Source of the DNA: Nephrocerus scutellatus
Lineage: Eukaryota; Arthropoda; Insecta; Diptera; Pipunculidae
Direction of reading: 5' to 3'
DNA: 64,000 nucleotides
NCBI GenBank assembly: GCA_947095585.1
Contig: OX352764.1
Span: 75,874,816-75,938,815 of the forward strand
Made by a program: the position numbers and the translations under genes. Positions 11,346 to 21,255 of the stretch are shown one piece after another. Within the stretch, counting starts at the first letter, position 1, and the number at the start of each line of letters is the position of its first letter. The notes below the pieces were generated by a model. The model was not told the origin of the DNA and searched no databases. It saw nothing but the letters and a program-made list of their open reading frames with translations.

Positions 11346-12078
11346 CCCACCGATTTTTTATTTATTTTTTAAACTTGACCCCTTTTTTTCTGTATTTTCG
11401 ACCATTTTGAGGTCCTTTTCAACCACCTTCCGCATGACGTAGAAAGGTGAAATTTTGTAAATGTCTAAGTCCAAAATAGCATTTTTTGTATTCCGAGCAT
11501 GATGCGTGTGGCGCGTGTGATGGGTTAAAATTTGTTTTCAACTTTTTGAGGTCCTTTTTAACCAACTAACCAACTAGTATGACGAGTATCGCGTTTCGCG
11601 TGATGCGCATGTGATGGGTTAAACTTTGTATTTTTCGACTTATTTGAGGTCCTTTTTAACCACCTTCCAAAATCCTTCCAAGTCCAAAATAGCATTTATT
11701 ATACTCCGAGTATGACGCGTGTCGCGTATCGTGTGTGCCGCGTATAATGGGTGGTAATTTTTTTCGACTTCTTTGAAGGTTGAAATTTTGAGTATCTAAA
11801 ATAGCATTTTTTATGTAACCATTTTGACGTGTGTCACGTTTCGCGTGTGGCACGTGTGATGGTTTGAAAACGCGCCATTTCCTTGTTTTTTGAGGTCTTT
11901 TTTAATCACCTTTCGCACTTGATATCCCGCTTTTGACGCGTGTCGCGAGTGAAGCGTAAAAAAAATTCTTTGACCTTAAAAACAAACATTTTGCCGACTA
12001 TTACCAAATAATAAAACGACTGTGTGGCGTGTTTCGATGTTTGTACCCAAAAAAACGAAGCTTTTTTACATTTACTTG
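11345..12078 (+). repeat. Family C CG-rich tandem array, copy C1
   Basis: Irregular repeats of a unit of roughly 100-155 bases. Each unit has a GAGGTCCTTTTTAACCACC block, a CGCATGACGTAGAAAGGTG block, a CCAAAATAGCATTTTT block and a CpG-rich block of the form GACGCGTGTCGCGTTTCGCG. Repeat starts are seen at 11409, 11548, 11646 and 11892. The right end runs into TGTGTGGCGTG and TTTGTACCCAAAAAAACGAA, which is mirrored at the left of C2 (17.1 kb). No coding content. Confidence 0.75.
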
Positions 12079-12079
12079 T

Positions 12080-12545
12080 TTTTTAATTATTACCCTAGCC
12101 CATATGGCTTCCGCTGTCGAGCATATTTCCTTGTGAAAGAAGCGTCTCCTAAACGAAAGTAATGTTGGGCATTCGCAGAAAACGTGCTCGGGTGACTCTT
12201 CATCTTCGGAGGAGAACCCACATTATGTCTCTAACACCACACTAATTTTGTTACGGTGATATGGTAGGCCACAATAACCTGTTAGAAAACTCACCAGCTT
12301 CCTAATGCTATCCCTATTAAAATTAATGACTTCCTTGTAGAAAAGAGCATGATTATTTGTTTGAATTACCTTATCTCCCATTGAGCCAGACGAAGTTTGT
12401 GTTCCCAACAATTGATCAGTGCAGTGTGGTGGCAACCCAGTTGACATCACTAACTAGTTCATTTCCAGATTCGTTACCTGCAATTCCCTGATGGCCAGGG
12501 ACCCAACCTAGTTGACTTTGTTGTGTATGTCGAGAGATGCTACCG
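12080..12545 (-). pseudogene. I/LOA-like LINE, RNase H and 3' fragment
   Basis: On the minus strand this matches the 3' part of the LINE at 20.5-23.7 kb: the region after the RNase H domain, the conserved GWVPGHQGIAGNE-like segment, the NKISVVLETNVGS-like cysteine-rich tail and the region just before the 3' end. It carries several frameshifts. One 75-codon frame (12223-12450) is what remains open. Confidence 0.65.
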
Positions 12546-12654
12546 ATAAGAAAAACTTAAAGCGAATGGGCTAAAGGAGACAAAAATGAAATGAAATGAA
12601 ATATTGAAATCACACCTTGAAACAATGGCTTTATCGTATTAGATACGTGACTGA

Positions 12655-13013
12655 TTATTCAGAGTTTAAAGAAAAATATGTCGGTGTACCGTAAAATATC
12701 GCTCATGTGTGATGTGTATCGCCGATAACAAAATATTTTAGAAGATTTGGAAGTGATCGGACCCCAAGGCCGAGGTCAACGCATGTAAATTTTTTAAAAA
12801 TTAACCCGATTTTCTTCTTTTTTTGTGCACATGTGTGATCTACATATTACACGAAAACAAAACTTTTTATAAGAATTTGGAAGTGCATTTGAAGTCCACA
12901 AGGCCGAGGGCTACGCATATACGAGTAAGTGTTTTAAAAGGTAACCCGATTTTCTTCAAACTTTGCATACATGTGTATCTCCGTTTAGAGAATTTACACG
13001 AAAAAATTTTAAT
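12655..13013 (+). mobile_element. Family A element, copy A3, lacking its left end
   Basis: Three degraded tandem units with GTGATCGGACCCCAAGGCCG and ACCCGATTTTCTTC blocks, ending in TTAGAGAATTTACACG at about 12987. The terminal GGGTTGTTT block is missing. LINE sequence begins right after, at about 13013. Confidence 0.6.
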
Positions 13014-13118
13014 ATTAGGACCAATCCTATATTTACTTTTTATTAATGACATACCAGTCCCTTCAAAACTGTACAGTAAAGAGTACACCGTGAGACTTGT
13101 AGTGGAGAAAAGAAAAGT
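13012..13118 (+). pseudogene. LINE reverse transcriptase fragment
   Basis: A short in-frame piece, LGPILYLLFINDIPVPSKL, is the typical segment just before the catalytic aspartates of a non-LTR reverse transcriptase. It is fused in frame to family A sequence upstream, so the 127-codon open frame covering it (12823-13206) is a chimera and not a gene. Confidence 0.5.
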
Positions 13119-13266
13119 AGTGTCAACTACAATTCTTCAAAGGTTAATAGCTCTTCCCATATTTTCATTCTTGGTAAAAAGAAGAAAAGAAGAAAAGAAG
13201 TCCTAAAACTGTAATGATAAGAACAAAAAAAGTTTGATATACCTTTGTGTGGAGCATGTTTATTTT

Positions 13267-13475
13267 TGCACACAAATGGAGGGGACCTACAATTTAATGC
13301 CGGATCCGAACGGCGAATCGAGAAGCTTTCCGTGACAAGTTATTACTCTCGGACGTTTGTCAGAGTTTAGCGAGAGGTGGGACACCATGAAATGGACTTT
13401 TGGTGTTACTGGGATTCGAAACACGAACCTCCTGCTCAGAAGCCATGCTCTTATCTACTGAGCCACGACGCCCAC
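13267..13475 (-). mobile_element. tRNA-derived SINE, copy S2
   Basis: Reverse orientation copy. From right to left it has GTGGGCGTCGTGGCTCAGTA (A box region), the GTTCGTGTTTCGAATCCC region, and the AACTTGTCACGGAAAGCTTC tail. The (ATT)n end is missing, so the 3' part is truncated. Confidence 0.75.
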
Positions 13476-13479
13476 CATA

Positions 13480-14140
13480 TTAGCCATTTAAGAAATCTTA
13501 GGCTAAATAAGGATTTTCGTTTCAATAGCTTTGGATTCTCCAAAGTCAGTATTCGCTTAAATTTAACAATCAGTCATGAATTTCAGTAATAGCTGTTCTC
13601 CAGTGTAATCTTTTTAGCCTAACAAAACTTCTTAAAGCTAATTTAACCCATTCAAATTTTATGACCTTTCGAGAAATCCCACGAGCTTGACACAAGGAAT
13701 GCAATGTAAATTACCAAGGAAATGCTTTGCAATTCGCCTGGAGAATAACATTATCCTCACAGACCATAGCAGAGCAGACGGTACATGCTTCCTTGAGCAC
13801 ACATTGAAAACGAGAATAAAGAAATGTTAGTGTAGTGTAGCAAAATAACTCGTTTTCTGACAAAACGTTCGCACATATAAAGACACATCCCGGGGACACC
13901 CACAGACGATATTGTTTCACTTTTAAACTTTTTTAAAGGCAATTTAGTGTGCGAAGGAAAAATACAATAAAAAACTATATAATGATATATTCTTCTAACG
14001 GTAAACCTTGTCCGTCCATTTAGAGATTGGGGCATTTTCGTATGTGGGTCGTACCGCTTTTTAAAAAATATTTGCAAAATAGCATAAGGAATATTTTGAG
14101 GTAATTATGTTGTTTATTTCTTTAATTAATTACTGTAAAG
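13480..14140. other. Stretch without a recognisable gene
   Basis: Two overlapping open frames lie on the minus strand (13711-13920 and 13757-14077). Neither shows a family I can name; the first is cysteine-containing but has no clear motif pattern. I treat the stretch as non-coding or of unknown origin. Confidence 0.4.
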
Positions 14141-14149
14141 AGTTTGTTA

Positions 14150-14570
14150 CATCGTTATTGTCTTAATATTTTTTGGGTCAACAACCTAGGTACCATCCTG
14201 GCCTCTTGTCCACTACTTTGTCAACCACTTTGATATTCCTAAAATCGGAGCTTTCTTGTGTATACACTATCCAAATCTTCCAGCAAAGACTTCTACTACG
14301 TTACTATCGTGTCCCATAGAAATCTACTGATAAAGATTTAATTTCTCTTTTCCTAGCTAGGTGTCCTGTTTTTAGGGTGCTCTTCCTTTATAACACATAG
14401 ACCATATTTCCGAAAGACTTTCTTCATGAACGTATTTGTATTCTATTTTGCTTTTATTTGTGCTATCTGTTCTTTAAGTAAGCTTCGTTTACTGTACTCC
14501 AATTTCTTGAATTGATATCAATATCGTCTGCGTAAGCCAGGATCTTAATAGATATATAGGTAGAACCGTT
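14150..14570 (-). pseudogene. Reverse transcriptase fragment with YADD motif
   Basis: On the minus strand a short frame reads IKILAYADDIDI followed by NWSTVNEAYL. That is the catalytic YADD motif with its usual context in RTE-like or related LINEs. Downstream frames are broken by stops and shifts, though fragments still align in order by eye. Too decayed for clade assignment. Confidence 0.5.
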
Positions 14571-16025
14571 TCCCATGATTTAAAGTCAGAGCAATTAAAG
14601 ATGTAGGATAGTTCTTTCCCTTGTCGGGAAGCTTTATAGATGAAGATTTACCCTGAGCTTAAAACACTGGTCATGGTCAAATCGTATCAGTTACTTTGGG
14701 TTGCTGAATTCTTTACGTTAATATGTGTTTAATGTTTGAATTCTTTTCGATTTAGATCTTTTAAATATCATTCCCATGACAAGTTTCGTTGCGAAACATT
14801 TTTTTTAGTTTATCTTTTACATTGTTTTCAACAACACGCGTAATAAATTTTATTTAAAACTGAGTGTTGATAAGCTTTTTTATTGCATTTCGTAATAAAT
14901 TTTGAGCAGCACATGCACGTAGTAAAATTGAAGCACTCTTAGAAAACACATAAAATAAGGAATAAAATCATTCAGAGAACAGATTACGAAACAAATTACC
15001 AAAAGGACAATTCAAACAATTCAAACAAACAATTGGAAGGATTATTTGAATTGATAAGCTTTACGTTTATGTTTCTGATAAATTTACAGCCTTATATTGA
15101 TAACTATTTTGAAGGTAATATAATATTTTGGATGTATTTTCCAACAAGGTTAGCAGAGGCGTGAAATTTTTTATATGCTGTAATTGAGCAGTGTCTTTTG
15201 GATAAGTCGCACAAGCGTTACGAAGGTTAAGACCAAACCATTATTTAAGACCATTTATTAAGAATAAACTTTATCAGCAAAATAATGTTAATATTTAAAG
15301 AGTTTTTTAAGAAGATAGTGGTATACCGTATACCCAGTGATATTTTGAGAATATTTTCTAAATTTTCTAATAAATAAATCCCTACCCAATAATTTCGATA
15401 GTTTTAATACAACATGAATAAATGAATACGAAAACAAAATAACGGGCCAGCAACACCAGCACAATCTTGAATACTTGAGTTCGCATAATTCATATATTCT
15501 TGAATGACGCTTAGGTGGCACAACAGTATATGATGATCCATAGCATCAGCTGACAAGCAAGTTGTTTTCTAACTGCACCTAATTGCACCCCTTTTCTTTG
15601 CAGAGAACCCTCCAACGGTACGCGTTATCTAAGGCGAAACCTTTCTCTACTGCGCTGAAAGCCTTTTAATGCAAACGGGACCTAAAATCGTTCGAAGGAA
15701 AATCGACCAAGGATATCTTAATCTGCCTTTAATAGAGTCTATGTTTCAGCAGCATATAGCCGAGATAATATTATACTGGTCTTTTAAAGGGTCTTCTTAA
15801 TATTTCACTGAATATCATTAATACTCAATTAAACTCTTAGCCCAAAATTAGCCATTGTAAAGAGCGGTGTCAAGCTAGAACCACCTCAAAGAATGATTAC
15901 GCAAATAATGACGAATTCCAAGGAGAAAACTTTGTAAAAAATGTGTTTTTCGCATCACTGATAGCAAAATAAATCTCTGGGTGCTGAAGCCAACATTAGG
16001 TTTGAAAGCCCTAAACTCTACTCTG
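14571..16025. other. AT-rich stretch without a recognisable gene
   Basis: No supported gene. Around 15600-15790 there is less AT-rich sequence with the look of a decayed LINE, but no motif was clear enough to call. Confidence 0.45.
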
Positions 16026-16040
16026 TTATATTCACCACAT

Positions 16041-16287
16041 GTGGGCACCGTGGCTCAGTGGTTCGAATCCCAGTAACACCAAAAGTATTTTTCACGGTGT
16101 CCCACCTCTTGCGAATGTCTGACAAACGTTCCGAGAGTAATAACTTGTCACGGAAAGCTTCTCAATTCGCCGTTCGGATCCAAAAATATTTGGATTTATG
16201 TCCAAAAGTATACATGCACAACACAAATGGTAGCGAGACGCTCGGCCCTTGACTGCAATAGTCTATCGCGCCTAATATTATAATTAC
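16041..16287 (+). mobile_element. tRNA-derived SINE, copy S3, with target-site duplication
   Basis: Starts GTGGGCACCGTGGCTCAGTG (A box) and jumps directly to the B box TTCGAATCCC through an internal deletion. It then has the AACTTGTCACGGAAAGCTTC tail and a weak ATT-rich end. It is flanked by a 15-base target-site duplication with one mismatch, TTATATTCACCACAT at 16026-16040 and TTACATTCACCACAT at 16284-16298. This is good evidence for retroposition. Confidence 0.85.
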
Positions 16288-16299
16288 ATTCACCACATT

Positions 16300-17120
16300 A
16301 TTATGATATACAGGTCAGAATTTACATTTATCTCTATAAACTGTACGAGTACGAAAATCTATCTGTCCTATAGAGTGTACAAGTGGCAGCAACCCAAAAC
16401 CTGAAGCGTGAAGTTCGCTGCAAAAAGGGTAGCAAGCAGATTGGTCGTGTCCTTTGAGCTTACAGATGTTATAATAAATGAGCGTGGGAATTGATTTTTA
16501 TTTCTTTTCACTAGCGACCAAAAATGTTTACTTTTTTTGGGAAATTCTAGAATTGCTTGTTTAATTTTTGCGGCATTCTTTTAGAATAAATGAATCAAAA
16601 ACATTTAATTTTGGTAAAGATATTTATCTAAAAAAATAGGAAAGTTAAAAATAATTTAAAATACATCTACGACAAATCGACGCATAACGCCATGAAACCG
16701 AATCCAAAGGTACCTTTTGAATATTTGAATAAAAAATGAGCAGATAAAACGAGCGCCGCGCACGTACTCAACGTGAATCCTTTAAATGCTAAAATATTTA
16801 AATGTTGAAAAATGTCTAACCTAATGGAATCGATTTGACTTGATTTTCATATTAAAGCTTGCAAATTTCATTTCATCTCAAATCGTCGCGACGTGGATCA
16901 TCAAAATTTGAATATCAAGAATTGGAAAAAGAATATAAATTTAAATGCGTCATGTGGTCGACTATTTCGCAAAAATGCAAATAATAAAACACTCTTTTTC
17001 AATCCATTTACCACCTGTCATCAATAAAATAGGGACGTCAATTGTGGTATGCTGAATGAGCTATTAAATACACGAATCGGGAAAGTTTATGAACTTTATA
17101 TGTTTATCATTTTGAAAGAA
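16300..17120. other. AT-rich stretch without a recognisable gene
   Basis: No coding sequence, repeat or RNA gene recognised. Confidence 0.5.
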
Positions 17121-17124
17121 CAAA

Positions 17125-17580
17125 CGAGTTAATTAAAAAAAACTTCGTATTTTGGGTACAAACTTTTATATATAAATCAACACACGCCACACAGTCCTTT
17201 TATTTTTACATTGTATTATTTGGTAATAACCGCCAAATTATCTGTTTTTGAAGTAGGGTCTATTTCAAAGTATTTTCTTTTTCCACGCATCACACCCCCA
17301 CACGCGACTCGCGACACGCGTCACACGCGGGATATTAAAACTGGACCGGACCTTGAGCTGCTCACAAAATTTCAGCCCTCTACGTCGTGCAAAAGATAGT
17401 TAAAAACTACCTATAAGCCAAAAAAAAAATGTCCACCCATCACACGTGCCGCACGTGAAACGCGACACGCGTTACATGCGGAATATAAAAAATGCTATTT
17501 GGAACTTAGACACTCACAAAATTCCAGCTCTCTAGGTCGTATGAAAGGTGATTAAAAATTAAATAAAAGTTTTTCAGAAC
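17125..17580 (-). repeat. Family C CG-rich tandem array, copy C2
   Basis: Reverse orientation relative to C1. It begins with TTCGTATTTTGGGTACAAAC and CACACGCCACACAGTCC, the mirror of the right end of C1. Two CpG-rich blocks (ACACGCGACTCGCGACACGC and GAAACGCGACACGCGTTAC) and two CCTCTACGTCGTGC/CTCTAGGTCGTATG blocks follow. The shared end sequence suggests that family C is a discrete mobile element and not a satellite. Confidence 0.7.
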
Positions 17581-17913
17581 AAAAACAACTGTACCAAAAT
17601 TAAAAATATTAAAAAGAGGATGCAGCAATTTCTTTTAATGATTTAAAATTAGCTTAATGTGTCAAATCCGATAAATTGACAAACCTTATAATAGCTAAAT
17701 GTTTAGGAATGAAAATTTCAATGATTTCCTACAAAAGATTTAAATTTTTACCCACCTCTGCAATAACAAAATCTACCAATACTACCAGTTCGCCACCTCT
17801 ACAATAACGAGATCTACCAGTTCACGCAGGCCAGATCCCAATTATTATAAATATTAAACTTTTTATAATTTTATCAAATGTGACACCACCAAACAATGTA
17901 GAAACTGTGAAAC

Positions 17914-18520
17914 AAAAAAAAACAACCCATAAAAATTAAAATTTTCATGTAAATTCTCTAATAGGAGATACATATGTGTGCAAAGTTTGAACATAAAAAT
18001 TTCTTCAAAAACTGTTCTCACACGGAGATACACATGTGTAAAAAAAATTCAAATAAAAAACTCAAAATTTTTTACAAATAGTTCGGTCTCTCGGAGATAC
18101 ACATATGTTTAAAATTATATGTGTAAATCGGGCTAATTTTTAAAAAAAAAATGTATGACCCCGCCCTCTACAAAAATTCGCTACAAAAATTTTCCAAAAA
18201 TTTTTTCCATTGGGATAAACATATGTTCAAAATTTGAAGAAAATCGGGCTAATTTTTAAAAAAATTAATACGGGCACCACTCGGGCCTCAGTGCATATTC
18301 GCTCAATAAATGTCCAAAATGTTTTGTCCATCGGAGATACACATGTGTATAAAATTTTACCAAAATCGGGTTAATTTTTATTTTATATTTGTATGAGACC
18401 CCACCGACCTCAGGGCCCGCCTTCTGTAAAATTTTTACAATAAGTGTTTTCCATCGATGATACACACATTTATTAAATTTGAGGAAAGTCGGGTTAATTT
18501 TTTTAAAAAAATTTGTATGG
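17914..18520 (-). mobile_element. Family A element, copy A4
   Basis: Starts with the reverse complement of the ATGGGTTGTTTTTTT end, then AATTCTCTAATAGGAG. Five or so tandem units follow, with ATACACATGTGTA cores spaced about 90-120 bases. The expected opposite end is absent: at 18521 the sequence switches to a plus-strand family A end (copy A5). Confidence 0.7.
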
Positions 18521-18670
18521 TTAAAATTCTCTATATTAACTTCACTTGCCCGTGGCACGTCCGGTTGTCGCTCGGTCGATCGGTCGGTCGGTTTGTCGTG
18601 AAATCTTGCGATAAATTTTTAACCTACTTCCCAAACCCCGATTTTATTGAAATTCTGCACACATGTGTAG
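18521..18670 (+). mobile_element. Family A element end, copy A5, joined to A4 in opposite orientation
   Basis: Begins AAATTCTCTATATTAACTTC then GCCCGTGG, followed by a GTCG-rich tetranucleotide run (18570-18592), the TCGTGAAATCTTGCGAT block and ACCCCGATTTTATTG, and stops after CACACATGTGTAGG. Only the first 150 bases of the element are present. The inverted joint with A4 looks like a recombination or a one-ended insertion. Confidence 0.7.
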
Positions 18671-18699
18671 GACAGGTTATACGAGTTCCAAAGTAGTCA

Positions 18700-19100
18700 A
18701 ATTCGTGAACTTGCTTGTGGACTGATGAGCTAAAAGCTATTCTGACTTTAGTTTTGATCCCATTTACCAGATAGATTTATCACCATAGCCTGTTTGGACT
18801 TTCCTGTGTCTACTAAATATTTTGTCTATATCTTCCGCGTAGCTTACAATTTATGTAATATGATTAAAGATTGAGGTACGGTTATAGTTATATCCTAACT
18901 CTGCCAGTAAAGTGTGCATTAGGGTGAATCACCTTGTCTCAACCATTTCAGGGATTCAACAACTGTAGAGTGATCACCCGTCACTCTCAGATAACACTGA
19001 AACCTGTTAAAAGTTGCTGAGACCAAGCGGAAAAGTTTACTTGTGAATTGAAACTCATGTTCCATAGCTCGTGAAGGTTGATGATATGTGATGTTATTCA
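18700..19100 (-). pseudogene. LINE reverse transcriptase fragment (YAED variant)
   Basis: On the minus strand the order is FQFTSKLFRLVSATFNRFQC, RVTGDHSTVVESLKWLRQGD (the conserved LRQGD motif), then after a gap SYAEDIDKIF in place of the usual YADD. The catalytic motif carries a D-to-E change and there are frameshifts, so it is inactive. The layout is that of RTE-like LINEs. The clade is not certain. Confidence 0.6.
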
Positions 19101-19104
19101 AGTT

Positions 19105-20530
19105 TTTAAATTTCTGTACGATTTGTCATCCAATATAAAACTATTTGATCTTCTGTTTAAATTTGTTTGACATTCATAGACTCATATAGACCTAACATCT
19201 GACTTTCACTTCGCTTTCCCACTTAAACTGCTTAACAATACAAGGCAGGCATTAAAATATTACCAAACAGAAACAATTGTTTATCAACTTAAACTTGCAA
19301 TTTCACCACGTAAAGCTACTTTCAAAAAAAAGTTTTAAACTTCAGTGGATTAAAATCAAAAGATTACTGCAAATATACATTTATACATACTTGTAAAAAC
19401 ATAGCGCCATTAATTAGGTAAATTCAACTTTTGAGGCACTTAAGTGCACTACAACCGCCTCCACAGTAAAGAAATACTTTACTTGCAAATAAATTTCTCC
19501 TGTGCAAATGCAAGTCAGCCATAACGCTAATTGCAAACTCCGAACTTAGAAATTTATGAATGCTGAGGAGAATAATTTTCTCTCGAAGCATATTCTTGCA
19601 GAGTAGACTAAGAGCAGCGTAAAATAATTACTGCGAATGTGACTGTATCACTTTTTCTATTTTTTTTTTGTTGGAAAACAACAAGAGAAACAACTACAAG
19701 AATTACAATTACTTGGCAGAAACTTTTGTAGTTTACTATTTAGATCACTTTTACCACTATAGTATAGTTTCATGAAGAAAAACACCGTACGCAAAATTCC
19801 TTGAAATCATTAAATTGTACTAAAATTATTTCAACTAAAAGTACAGTTTATGGTAGTTGTGCGCGTACTTTCAAAAATAAAAAGTTGTACTATCGACTTT
19901 TTCTCGCCTGTCGTTTGGTGCGAAAAGTTTTCCCTCAATTTATCCTGTGAAAGCAGATGGTCTGCTAGTTGCCTTTACGATTATGCAGCGGATATTTAAT
20001 TGGCCAAAAACTGCTGTTGATAGTTATGGTATTTGCTATTGCAAAACATCTTTAAGAATTATTTGTGAATGTTTGAAAGTTTGAAAAAACTACACCAAAA
20101 TGTAGGGTGTCAAAAATTGTTTAATGGCTTAATGGCCTCCTTATCGACAAAGTTTCTTAACTTTTCCCATTTTATGCAAACTTACTACCAATAACAGATG
20201 CTAGAAATAATTTTAATATGACTGATGTTAAAGAAAAAAATCAAGTTTTTGTTTTTTTTGTAGTCTGATAGTTGAAAAATTCACAAAAAAAAATTTCTCA
20301 TATTATTCTCTAAAAGCTCTTCTCTCAGTTCAGAAAAGATATTCTGTGAGGAATTTATATTTTAGAAAAATTCGTGTATATAATCCTTACTGAAAATTAC
20401 TTTTGACGCTCCAGGTCTCAGATGTTGTTCACAAGTTCAACTTACTTTGAATTCACTCTCTTAAAAATGTCTTTTAAAGCAAGTAGGATCTTACCAAAAA
20501 AATAAAAGAGGCGAGAAAAAAATGAAACAA
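19105..20530. other. AT-rich stretch without a recognisable gene
   Basis: No coding sequence or known repeat seen. It could be single-copy host non-coding DNA. Confidence 0.45.
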
Positions 20531-20539
20531 CTCCGCTTT

Positions 20540-21255
20540 TTTACGATGGTAACATGCTGGTCCCAAGCCAGGGTAAAGGAGGAGGGTTTGAGGCAACGGA
20601 TCTGTCCTATCCTCAGTAAAAGCTATTCCTAATCGAAGGTCGAACAGCATACCTAGATGGATAAATGGCTAAGAGGGTGCTTAGTCGATAGTAGGCGGAC
20701 TCTGAATACCTGGCGACCTTCGGTTTCAACTGTCCATTCCATTGCGTACCGGGCTCTGTCATGGGTAACCTCCTTTCCCGGATACTCGTGGGTTGATTCA
20801 AGTTTTTATAATTATGAGATAGATGCATCTCAAAGCGCATCAACCTCGGGTCGTGCTGTTGAGGAACCCGCTGTATTTAGAGAAGCTGTTGAGCATTGAT
20901 GGCCTATACCATGTTGGCCTGAACTGTTCGGTCTGGTGTTGAGCAGCCGAATCCTACCCTGAGTGCAGACAACATAGCCATACGGGCCCCATTAGAAACT
21001 TGCGAGGGGGTCAGAGCTGAGGGCGTGGAATTAGCCACTTCTGATTCTGACGCATCCACAATCGTTTATGCATGTAGCGTTATCTCGGAGAAATCCGGAT
21101 GCTCTTCTATTGGGAAGGCATTAGATTGGCTACTAATCCAGCAACACCGAGTTGGATTCATTTAATTGAACTCGATACACATGGGCAAGGATAGAAAGAG
21201 TGATATTGCTTTTGCCAAAGCATCCTCTTCAACTTCAGTATCCAGCGAGGACTAA
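20540..21255 (+). pseudogene. I/LOA-like LINE, ORF1 remnant
   Basis: The segment upstream of the polymerase of the LINE at 21.2-23.7 kb. Its last residues KASSSTSVSSED are followed by a TAA that overlaps the ATG of ORF2 (TAATG at 21253-21257). This is the tight ORF1/ORF2 junction expected of this kind of LINE. Upstream frames (including 20657-20899) are broken, and I see no intact zinc-knuckle array. The ORF1 assignment is mainly from position. Confidence 0.5.

Noticed and set aside
12823..13206. Open frame of 127 codons as one protein
   Set aside because: Its first half is family A sequence and its second half a fragment of LINE RT; the fusion is accidental.
13711..14077. Two minus-strand frames as a cysteine-rich gene
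   Set aside because: The cysteine spacing matches no family I know and the frames overlap each other; kept only as unclassified sequence.
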